Shown piece after piece: positions 1-8,048 of a DNA stretch of 64,000 nt. The notes beneath the pieces are model-generated. The model saw only the letters and a list, made by a program, of their open reading frames with translations, was not told where the DNA came from and ran no database searches. Numbering within the stretch: position 1 is the stretch's first letter; each line of letters starts with the position of its first letter. The position numbers and the translations under genes were made by a program. Source of the stretch: Phytomonas francai (lineage: Eukaryota; Euglenozoa; Kinetoplastea; Trypanosomatida; Trypanosomatidae); assembly GCA_001766655.1 (NCBI GenBank), contig MJCC01000006.1, positions 125,623 through 189,622 on the forward strand, given 5' to 3'.

Positions 1-94
1 AGATGTGTCTCATAGCACCCTGCCAATAGGTTTAGGCGCAGGAATTTTGTGTGTCTATGCGGTCAAAATAGCAGAGAAGATGGGTGAATATTGA
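1..94 (+). CDS. Probable C-terminal end of an unidentified protein (5' truncated)
   Basis: Frame 2 is open from base 2 to a TGA at 92-94, giving about 30 residues. The end reads LPIGLGAGILCVYAVKIAEK followed by MGEY, a hydrophobic and amphipathic stretch that could be a C-terminal membrane helix. Base composition here is balanced and drops to strongly AT-rich immediately after the stop, as at the 3' ends of the other genes in this window. The piece is too short to assign a family, and a chance open frame cannot be excluded. If real, it is the upstream neighbour of the helicase gene in the same + strand cluster. Confidence 0.4.
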   Translation, partial: DVSHSTLPIGLGAGILCVYAVKIAEKMGEY

Positions 95-2158
95 ACTACG
101 CGTATTATATATTTTTTTTCGAAACTATCAATTGAAGTGATATTTATCTTTTAGAAATGCATAAAAAAAATGCTTTAAAAAAATTATGTAGACCGCATGT
201 TGTACCAAAGACCTTTTTTTTACTTTTTGATACAATTTTTTTTCCCCAATGTAGTTCCTATTGATAACGCCAACGATTCAGTATTTTTATTTTACTCAGC
301 AATGATTCTTGCTTACTTTCGTCTATATTTATAAATTTAAATCGTTGAATTGATCCTGAACTTGATTGTGTATACAGAAATATTAAACTATGAAGTATTC
401 ATTTCACTGACCTATGTTCACGGGATTTTTTTTTAATATGCTGACTTTTTTTTTCTTTATATGAGCAACCATTTTCCAAAATGTATCGTCCCCTTGATCT
501 CAGATCAGTCACTATATATATGCATTGTAAAGTGAATTGCATTTCTACTTTTTTTTTTACAAAAGCAATATGAATTGCAAATATGAGTATTTTTAGAAAC
601 ATATACTAAGGTTTTTAATACGATAACCATTAACTAAATGGTTTAGAGCTATTTTTTTCTTTTATTTCGATCCATATTAATAATTAATTTTAGTAACACA
701 TTCACCTTATGTTTAGGTTTCTGTGCACTGTTTTCAATACCGCGAAAGCATACTCAGAAACCTTTCGTTGCGTAGTATGACTCAGGGTACATAAATTGTA
801 TGCTTTGTGTCAACTTTTGCATACATCATTACAGTGCACGTGATCTAAATCAACGCTTACACTAACAATGAAGTGAATGTCATTTTTTAAAATCCGATTG
901 TCGGCTCCTTTCTACGTGTTTATGAATCCTAGCGCACATGTCAAAGTATGCATGTTTCTTTTCATTATTGATGATTGGTAATTCAGAGGTCTCTCATTTT
1001 TATCCTTCATTGCTCTGTAATGAGTCTACAAAAAGTTGACTATTCTCGGTACTCCATTCCTGATTCTGCCATGTTTATGCCTTCAGCTACTCTCAGCTTG
1101 CAATCCAACCAGAGGTGTTATTCCCTTTTTTTTTTTTCTGAAGTTACCCACGACAACTTGCTCTTCAAACATATCCCATGCAATGCATTCCCCGACATTC
1201 AATCTTCAGTTCTTAGTTTTTCTTTGTTGAGAAACCCACTTTGCTATTACCTTGACATTTCGTTGAACCATTTGTTCCTATTTTCATTGTGCTTATGCTA
1301 CACTGTTTTATGTTGCTAATACTATCAAAAGCGATGGCAACCACATCATCACCTCACATTTTTTCTTTCCGTGCGAAATTCAACTCTACTTACATGGTTG
1401 TGAAGTGCCACTTATATTTATTTTTAGTCCTACCGCGTTATCTGCTTCCTTGGGAACGACAAAAAATCCAATCTTACATATTCGTGTGTGATAATATTTG
1501 AACAGCGATTTGTGTCTATGGATATTCTGATGAATACTGTTCTTCCGAAAATTCAAGATACTCCCAATCAGGGTGCAACTTGTAACTTTCTGATGATCAA
1601 ATACCTAGATCATCTAGCTATTTAACATGGGACCAATGTTTATGAGCTAATTCTCCTTCTGTTTATTGGTCTTCCGGAGAGCGTGTTCAGAGCACTGGAC
1701 CTACGCGTTCTGTTTAAAACAGAAATCCATACCTCCAGTATTCGGTTCATTCTGTTCTCTTTTCGTGGATAAATAAACGAGTAAGTGGGGTCTATTACTC
1801 ATATTTTGGGTGTAAGGCTAAATACGCATCTGTGCTCAACGCTTGACGTTCTAAGTTTTTGGAGACATCGGTACATTTTCTATCCATTACAGGCGCACAG
1901 TGCGTTGTTACTCGTAGTTAACGAATTTCAGACGATATTATCCCTTCAAAGTGTTGTTTAAATTATATTAAAGGCTGCCTCCTGTGAAATGGGGTCTATT
2001 CCCTCCTAATCGCTTCTGCCATAAACGCATGCTTGGGGTTGAATTTATATTTTGATCGCTCAGGATCATCATATGTTTCCTAGTTTATTCTTCAGATATT
2101 AAATTCAAATTGAAAATCTATTTATTTTGACATTCCTTCATATTCACACACACAGGGG

Positions 2159-2189
2159 AGTCTAACACGGGGTTTGCCGCCCTTAGACT
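2159..2189. other. Short inverted repeat / possible hairpin
   Basis: AGTCTAA at 2159-2165 is exactly complementary to TTAGACT at 2183-2189. The 17-base loop contains GGGG and CCC that could pair further. No T-run follows, so a transcription terminator is not implied. Function unknown; a stem this short can arise by chance. Confidence 0.3.
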
Positions 2190-2600
2190 AATTTCCCTGT
2201 TTTAATGTGTTTTAACATTCGGGTAGTGTGCTCTTGTATATGCTACGCGTAAGATGGGAGCGATATGCTACTAGTGAAGACTCGAAATCAAGAGAAGCTA
2301 TTGACAATCATATCTGGGTGCTGATTTTCTTTTCTAAAACTTATCTAAAACATCAGGAAGCATATTCTATCTTTTCACATTGCAACACCAGAGACATATG
2401 AATCCCTTGAATTGTATGCTTACTAGTAAATTACATATATGCATATAAGTATATTATTTATTAAAAATCACATATCAGGATGGACATGGACATTTATTTG
2501 GCTTTAAGGGAAAATGGTTATTAAGTTTCAAGACCAAACTATAGTTTGTAAATGTTCTTTCTTTAAAAAGGAAATTTTTACTGTTATCATACATTATGCT

Positions 2601-2640
2601 CCTCTGTCACTGCTATCTTTTTTTTTTTTGTAACCTGTAG
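2601..2640 (+). promoter_or_regulatory. Trans-splice acceptor for the ROK1-like gene
   Basis: A pyrimidine-rich stretch with a run of 12 T at 2618-2629 is followed by the first AG at 2639-2640. Addition of the spliced leader here would leave a 5' UTR of about 67 bases with no ATG before 2708. Confidence 0.6.
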
Positions 2641-2707
2641 TTCGTTTAGCCCCTTCATCTTTCTTATTTTTACCAAAATAAGTTATTAGCAATTCTAAGG
2701 AGCGTAA

Positions 2708-4435
2708 ATGGATACATTCAAGTCACTCACAGTAGGTGCCAAGTTTAGTCATTCTCGAAACGCTGCCGCTTTAAAATTGTTTTCACATGGGAAGGCGCCT
2801 AAGCCTTTGATTGGCTCGCTTGAAGTTCTTGATCAGATAGATAATGTTGAAGAAGGAACCGATTTGAACATTACTGCCTTTTCACCGCAGCCTAGCTTGA
2901 ATATTGGTATATTTGAAAATACATTAGATCATCAAAGTGATGGAGTTGCGCTTGGAGTTGCTGCAGGTGAAGTACAAAGCGACCAAGCCCCAAAGTCGAA
3001 TCCACTGAAGCCGATGAGCTATAAAAAGATGAAAAACACGTGGCGAAAGCACGAGTTGCAGGTAACAGGTATTGACATTCCACCTCCTATTACACACTTT
3101 TCTGATTTAGTTCGTCCACCGCTGAACGTTCAGGCGAACGTGGTCGGAAATTTATTTGAACGTCAGCATAAAACGCCTACGCCGATTCAGCTGCAGGCAA
3201 TTCCAACGCTTATTCACGAGCGCGATGTCCTCGCGTGTGCACCCACCGGATCGGGCAAGACTATCGCTTTTCTAGTTCCCATGTTCGCGCTGCTTAAGGA
3301 GCCAAACCGTGAGAAAGGCGTCCGAGCCCTTATCGTGTCCCCTACGGTAGAACTCGCACAGCAGATCGAGCGTGAGGCCTTTTTCCTCATGAAGGGCCAG
3401 CGCTGGCGTTTTGTTCAGCACGGCCAGACGACCAGAAATAAGGATATTATGATCTCTAGCCCAGGCCGCATCGTTTCGTTGCTGGAGAAGAAGTTTCTGA
3501 ATTTGTCGCAAGTACAGTACATCGTGTTTGACGAAGGTGATCGTCTCTGGGATACTGGGACTGATTTTCTTGAGGTTGTGGACAAAATCCTAGCAGCATG
3601 TTCGCGTAAGGATAAGATCATTTCTCTTTTCACGGCTACACTTAGTGAGAAAGTAGAAGCAGCGGCACGAACCGTCATGCGCTCTGATCCAATTCGCATA
3701 ATTGTGCGGGGTCGGCAAAGTTCTAACATCAAAGTCCAGCAGAAGCTTGTTTTCTGTGGAAACGAACTGGGAAAGATAGTGGCAATGCGTAATCTTATTC
3801 GAGAGGGTATCACACCGCCCGTTCTGATTTTCGTCCAAAGCATCGAGCGCACTAAAGAGCTCTACGATGAAATTCACGCCCAGGGGCTCCACGTTGCTTT
3901 AATAAATGCCAAAATGAGCATTGAGGAGCGGGACGAAACAGTGCTTAACTTCCGGTTAGGTAAAATTTGGTTTCTTATCACAACAGAGTTACTATCTCGG
4001 GGTATTGATTTCAAAAATGTTGGTTCTGTGATTAACTTCGACTTCCCTTTATCAGTTGAATCTTACATTCATCGTGTAGGGCGAACTGGCAGAGCCGGGA
4101 AGGACGGTACCGCCATCACTTTCTTCACGGAGGACGATCGTGACAGACTCCCGCCAGTCGCAAATATTATCAAAGAGTCTGGAAATAATGTTGAAGATTG
4201 GATTTTGGAGATCAAAGTGGATCGTGCGTTGCGGCGACGTCTCGAGAGAACAACACCAAGACGCATGATCGTAAGCACGCGGAAACGCATGCTCATTGCA
4301 GATCAGCGTATTGAGAGGCAGTATCGCCGTTTAGAAAACGATGAAGCTGCCAAGACAGCCCAATCAAGAAAACAAATCAACGAAGATGATAGTTCCAGCG
4401 ATGTCTCAAGCAAGAAAAATCGGAAAAAGAACTGA
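2708..4435 (+). CDS. ROK1: DEAD-box-type ATP-dependent RNA helicase, ROK1/DDX52 family
   Basis: This 575-residue protein has a full helicase core. Walker A APTGSGKT is at 178-185, motif Ia PTVELAQQ at 212-219, SPGR at 251-254, motif II DEGD at 275-278, motif III TAT at 309-311, motif V TELLSRGIDF at 426-435 and motif VI HRVGRTGRAG at 455-464. The stretch from the KLVFCG region through PPVLIFVQS, the RGIDF motif and the AITFFTEDD end matches the Rok1/DDX52 subfamily closely. Rok1 acts in the nucleolus on 18S pre-rRNA, releasing a snoRNA from pre-ribosomes, so a role in small-subunit biogenesis is inferred. IMP3, another small-subunit processome factor, lies 19 kb downstream. Two core motifs deviate: DEGD in place of DEAD and TAT in place of SAT. 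The C-terminus is basic and low in complexity. Confidence 0.9.
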   Translation: MDTFKSLTVGAKFSHSRNAAALKLFSHGKAPKPLIGSLEVLDQIDNVEEGTDLNITAFSPQPSLNIGIFENTLDHQSDGVALGVAAGEVQSDQAPKSNPLKPMSYKKMKNTWRKHELQVTGIDIPPPITHFSDLVRPPLNVQANVVGNLFERQHKTPTPIQLQAIPTLIHERDVLACAPTGSGKTIAFLVPMFALLKEPNREKGVRALIVSPTVELAQQIEREAFFLMKGQRWRFVQHGQTTRNKDIMISSPGRIVSLLEKKFLNLSQVQYIVFDEGDRLWDTGTDFLEVVDKILAACSRKDKIISLFTATLSEKVEAAARTVMRSDPIRIIVRGRQSSNIKVQQKLVFCGNELGKIVAMRNLIREGITPPVLIFVQSIERTKELYDEIHAQGLHVALINAKMSIEERDETVLNFRLGKIWFLITTELLSRGIDFKNVGSVINFDFPLSVESYIHRVGRTGRAGKDGTAITFFTEDDRDRLPPVANIIKESGNNVEDWILEIKVDRALRRRLERTTPRRMIVSTRKRMLIADQRIERQYRRLENDEAAKTAQSRKQINEDDSSSDVSSKKNRKKN

Positions 4436-4876
4436 AGGGATAAATATAAATAATTACGTATAATATTCAATTGTTTAGGTGATGCCAATCAATAATGGCC
4501 TTCTTCTTTTGGGTTCTTTCCTCTTTAATTCGCGACAGTTAACTGCTAAGATTTTGTTAAAGTGTTTCTGCAGCTTGTGTGTCGATCGATAAGATCGGAG
4601 GAATAACTGACCTACAACACATAAAAGAAAGTTGCACTTGCATTATAGGAAATGGAACTTTGATGTCTACATGTGACAAGATGTGTATGATGGCATCTAA
4701 GTGCCTAATTTACTTCCTTGGTGTTGTCATTGTGCTTTTATCTTGCTTTATTTATTTAATCAAAACTTAAAATGTCACCAGGGAAACTATATATCCTAAA
4801 TACATTCCTATTTTAAAAATATACAACGCGGTACTATCTTCCATACTTGAAGACATCAAGTTTCAGTGCATATGGG
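4436..4876 (+). promoter_or_regulatory. Spacer with two candidate trans-splice acceptors
   Basis: A strong pyrimidine tract at about 4499-4530 ends at AG 4537-4538. A weaker T-rich tract ends at AG 4780-4781. The second gives a 5' UTR of about 95 bases for the gene at 4877. Between them a 35-codon frame (4663-4770) could encode a small membrane peptide; it is listed separately. Confidence 0.5.
4663..4770 (+). CDS. Possible small membrane peptide (35 aa), unproven
   Basis: An ATG at 4663 opens 35 codons ending in TAA. The first dozen residues are polar and Cys/Met-rich (MSTCDKMCMMASKC). A hydrophobic segment follows (LIYFLGVVIVLLSCFIYL) and the end is a short basic tail. This looks like a tail-anchored or single-pass micropeptide. 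It has its own upstream acceptor at 4537-4538 and a second acceptor downstream at 4780-4781 that would serve the next gene. AT-rich DNA easily encodes hydrophobic frames, so chance remains the default explanation. Confidence 0.15.
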   Translation: MSTCDKMCMMASKCLIYFLGVVIVLLSCFIYLIKT

Positions 4877-6433
4877 ATGTCTACAGCAGAAGGCGAATCT
4901 GAGACAAAATTGTTGGCTGTAGTTCTTGAGGGTGAGGATAACTATTGGCTTGCTGAGCCTCGCACTTCCAAACCACTAGATCAAAATTGGTCGCATGTGG
5001 GTTGCTTTTGGCTCTACCCCGTGGAGTTTGGAATTGCTCAATTTGCTGATCTTAAAGGTTTTGATCCCACAGACTCGGTGTTTGAAATCGATACTCACGG
5101 GATATCCAAAGTTCTTCGTGCGGCTACCTTATCTTATGATGTCACAGCAAGAAAGTACCACCAGGGCAAGCGGACTTTTTATTTTATTACGCAAAAAGAG
5201 ATCAATAGGCTGGATCTCTGCTACAGTGCTCTTCTGAAAAGAGAGGCGGAGGTACTCCCGTCATTACAAGAACGAGATGATGGCTTGCGAGGCGAAGGTG
5301 AAAGGATTAAAGTTGAAGACACACCGTCCGATGTCAATGAAGAGAGGCAAGGGAATGTCTCAAAGGGCACCCACTTCAAAGAGGAGGAAGAAGAAATGAC
5401 AAAGGTATTCAAGTCCAATGCAACGGCTCTGAACGATAGGCGATCGCATCAGCGAAAAACTCCGTATCAAGGAACCAGTGTTTATGTCGCTCCCATTTCT
5501 AGTGAACCCCAAGGGGATCATTGCAGTGCTGAGGCGTTCGAATGGGATCGATACTACATCATTCATCGTGGCAGCGTTGACTATTTAGTTCCGGAACCCA
5601 CTGGCAACACGTATGGCTTCCGCTTGGACAAAGTCTCACATGACGGCTTTCCCGTACTTTTGCTTTATGAGAGCACCGTGAAGAACAGCTACGAGGTGGA
5701 GCCAAACGCTAAAGCAGTTCTGGTGATGGATTCAGCTATTCTGAAGGGTGGCGGTGGCGAAACCAGCACCATTGGGGTGCATGTGTTGGTGTTAACACGC
5801 CCGCGCGGGAAACAAAAACGTGTGCGAAACACGCACGAGAGTTCTGACGCGGTGTCTTTTTCAACGCGAAGAGTAGTAGAGTTATCCTCGCGCTCGAATT
5901 TATACAGCGACAGCAGCAGTGATGAGGTGAAGGCACCGCCGCCGTTGGCAGCCCCCATACGACGTGGACGCGGGCGGCCACGAAAGGTGCCGCTTTCGAT
6001 GCCCAATCTAGAGGGTGAGGCCGCCACTAGCGGAAAAGTAGCGCCTTCATCACCACGCGAGCAGCATAAGAACCATGAAAATTCAATTAAAAGTAGCGAC
6101 GAGTCGATGGAGCCGCTTCAGGCCTATAGTGTGAATGTTTGGACGGATTTGACTTCCGAGATCCCGTCGCTCACTCAGCTAGCATCTCAGTTTCCTTTCG
6201 TGCAGAATCCCTCAGAGTCTCTGTGCACCGCTGTCTTTCCGTGTGGCACTTGCGCGACGTACTCGGCTACCACCGCCGTCGATTTCTTGAAGGCTACTGA
6301 TACTAAAAAGAATCCAAATGGAGGGAGTCAGCCGGCAAGCTCTGGTGGCAGTGGTGGTGGTGTGCCTGTCGATGATGATATGCGGAACCTTTTGGAGCAT
6401 ATACAACTTGCTAAGCAACAAATCAATGCGTAA
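4877..6433 (+). CDS. Protein with an AT-hook, unknown function
   Basis: I do not recognise the family. The first ATG after the likely splice site is 4877, giving 518 residues; the frame extends upstream only from a TTG. Residues 1-120 form an ordered-looking block rich in Trp, Tyr and Phe. A charged linker (about 130-190) follows, then a second ordered block (about 215-320). The two blocks share a faint pattern (NYWLAEPR against DYLVPEPT), hinting at an internal duplication. Residues 364-370 read GRGRPRK, a classical AT-hook core for the minor groove of AT-rich DNA, preceded by a Ser/Asp cluster. The C-terminal third is low in complexity. A nuclear chromatin role is an inference from the AT-hook alone. 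Confidence 0.75.
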   Translation: MSTAEGESETKLLAVVLEGEDNYWLAEPRTSKPLDQNWSHVGCFWLYPVEFGIAQFADLKGFDPTDSVFEIDTHGISKVLRAATLSYDVTARKYHQGKRTFYFITQKEINRLDLCYSALLKREAEVLPSLQERDDGLRGEGERIKVEDTPSDVNEERQGNVSKGTHFKEEEEEMTKVFKSNATALNDRRSHQRKTPYQGTSVYVAPISSEPQGDHCSAEAFEWDRYYIIHRGSVDYLVPEPTGNTYGFRLDKVSHDGFPVLLLYESTVKNSYEVEPNAKAVLVMDSAILKGGGGETSTIGVHVLVLTRPRGKQKRVRNTHESSDAVSFSTRRVVELSSRSNLYSDSSSDEVKAPPPLAAPIRRGRGRPRKVPLSMPNLEGEAATSGKVAPSSPREQHKNHENSIKSSDESMEPLQAYSVNVWTDLTSEIPSLTQLASQFPFVQNPSESLCTAVFPCGTCATYSATTAVDFLKATDTKKNPNGGSQPASSGGSGGGVPVDDDMRNLLEHIQLAKQQINA

Positions 6434-6480
6434 TTAAAAAAAAATAATGGTCTATTATTTAAGCCCCAGCTAAAGTTTTT

Positions 6481-6512
6481 TTGCATTTTTTCCCCTGTAC
6501 ACATACCCATAG
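6481..6512 (+). promoter_or_regulatory. Trans-splice acceptor for the J-domain gene
   Basis: A T/C-rich tract at 6477-6510 ends at AG 6511-6512. ATGs at 6530 and later open only short frames before the CDS start at 6688, so the 5' UTR may carry upstream ATGs or a later AG may be used. Confidence 0.4.
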
Positions 6513-6687
6513 AGATTGCATTATTGATAATGAATCCAAGTTCGAATGAGACACTTTACCACTTTGGATGCAGTTGCCACCACCTTTGCGGCAAAACTTC
6601 CTGGAATTGTATTATTATCATAACCATCATGATTAAATACCTCTTTCAAAACAAGTTTTTACTGTGTATACTCCCGAAAAGGGGTAA

Positions 6688-7605
6688 ATGTTGCGTTTTA
6701 GAACTCCATGCACGCTCTTCACCTGTGGTGCGGCACGCGCTGTGAGTCACCGCACAGAATTTATTGCTGCTTGCCGGGACCTACCAAAAACACCGAGTGG
6801 CAGGAATCCTTACGACGTATTGGAAATGGATATTACTCCATCCACTTCACTCGAGGATGTTTCTAAACACTTTCGGAGCTTGGTCATCAAATACCACCCC
6901 GATAAGCCCGGCGGCAGCACTGAAAAAATGTCAGAGATCAATCTAGCGTACACAATTGTCAAGGACAATCATGATAAGGTTCTTTCAAAAATGGCCGAGG
7001 TGGAAAATAACATTAAGGCAAATGGAGTGTACCGTCAATATAAACACGAACGAGCTACACACGATGAAGAGTTTCGTCGCACTGGGGGTATTCATCGACG
7101 CAATGCTAAGACCGCGCAGCAAACCTCCTACGGCCGCACCCGCTCATTAAAAGAGATTGAGTTGCAATGGGAAAAGTATCTAGAAGAGACAGAAATGACT
7201 AAAAAGAGTATGTGCAACCGCTACGAGGTTGCTATTCAACTGGGCAAGTTTCTTAGGAAATCTTCCACGCTGAATGAGATCAGCGCGCGCGAGCGCTGGC
7301 TTCGTAAGTCCTTTATCAAGAGCATCTGGGAGGATGTGCATGAGCTGCGTGGGGAGCTACTTCGCCGAGGAGCTCGTAGCGCGCAACAATCGGAGCTTGC
7401 GGAGTCGATGGTGTCCTTCGCTTCTGTGACACAGCGCAAACTGAACGAGGACTTCCAGCGGCTCACACAGCAAAGTGTGCAAAGTCAAACACGAATGTTC
7501 ATGCAGCGTATGCTCCTGATCATGCTCGTTTCTATACTCTTAGTGAAGTTTTGGAAGTGGTTTTTCCAGTTCTGCTTTAGGGCTACGCCAAAGTTGCGCG
7601 CTTAG
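6688..7605 (+). CDS. J-domain (DnaJ-like) protein with C-terminal membrane segment
   Basis: This 305-residue protein has a J-domain near the N-terminus, from NPYDVLEMDI at about 40 through the diagnostic HPD at 70-72 (KYHPDKPGG) to about residue 110. J-domains stimulate Hsp70 ATPase, so it is probably an Hsp70 co-chaperone. There is no Gly/Phe region, zinc-finger domain or C-terminal substrate domain, which makes it a type III (class C) protein. The first 30 residues are rich in Arg, Thr, Ala and Cys with few acids, consistent with a mitochondrial presequence. Residues 276-296 are hydrophobic and end in a basic tail, consistent with a membrane anchor. The middle is helical and charged. Mitochondrial membrane location is an inference. 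Confidence 0.8.
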   Translation: MLRFRTPCTLFTCGAARAVSHRTEFIAACRDLPKTPSGRNPYDVLEMDITPSTSLEDVSKHFRSLVIKYHPDKPGGSTEKMSEINLAYTIVKDNHDKVLSKMAEVENNIKANGVYRQYKHERATHDEEFRRTGGIHRRNAKTAQQTSYGRTRSLKEIELQWEKYLEETEMTKKSMCNRYEVAIQLGKFLRKSSTLNEISARERWLRKSFIKSIWEDVHELRGELLRRGARSAQQSELAESMVSFASVTQRKLNEDFQRLTQQSVQSQTRMFMQRMLLIMLVSILLVKFWKWFFQFCFRATPKLRA

Positions 7606-8048
7606 TTAGTTGATGCGCACTGATGTGAGAATCCTTTTAACGAATTTGTTAGCGCGTTGCACTAGTTGAACAGCGTGCCAGTAGGCGGGATTTGTCTCGA
7701 TAGTGTTTCATTGGACACTTGTATTTAGTTCACAGCTATACTGTTCTGTTCGCTTATTTCCTCCTGTGATTACCTTCTCAGATGCCTTTGACGAATATTT
7801 ATGAATATAAGATACCGATCTTTCCCAAACAACACCAAATATTTAAGTAATGGGAAAGCATAAATCTCGAACTGTATTATGATCCGGAATTACAGTTTAC
7901 TTGTTTCTTCAAACTTTTACTCTTAGAACTTGGTCTTCGTTGTATTCTTTAGTCGTCCCTTTTGGTCTAAGTGAGTCTTAGAGGGTAAAGAGAAAGTAAT
8001 AATAGTAAGGAGAGGCTAGTAGAAGCAACAATACACCTGCTCGCATCG
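7606..8048. other. Spacer with splice acceptor for the 8049 gene
   Basis: The spacer holds no coding frame. A pyrimidine-rich tract at about 7896-7924 ends at AG 7925-7926 and is the best trans-splice acceptor, leaving a 5' UTR of about 120 bases without an ATG. Confidence 0.5.

Larger units (their letters stand above)
95..2707. other. Long gene-free AT-rich region
   Basis: This is the longest spacer in the window, about 2.6 kb. Open frames are short and low in complexity, and none resembles a protein. I find no convincing tRNA B box, spliced-leader exon or small nuclear RNA. One short hairpin is visible at 2159-2189 (7-bp stem AGTCTAA/TTAGACT). The last 110 bases carry the splice signal for the helicase gene. 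Confidence 0.7.

Noticed and set aside
975..1319. 114-codon + frame in the left spacer
   Set aside because: Low-complexity Phe/Ser/Leu peptide from T-rich DNA, with no conserved-looking features.
1527..1594. Possible box C/D snoRNA (TGATGAA ... CTGA)
   Set aside because: No terminal stem and no convincing C'/D' boxes; such short motifs are frequent in AT-rich DNA.
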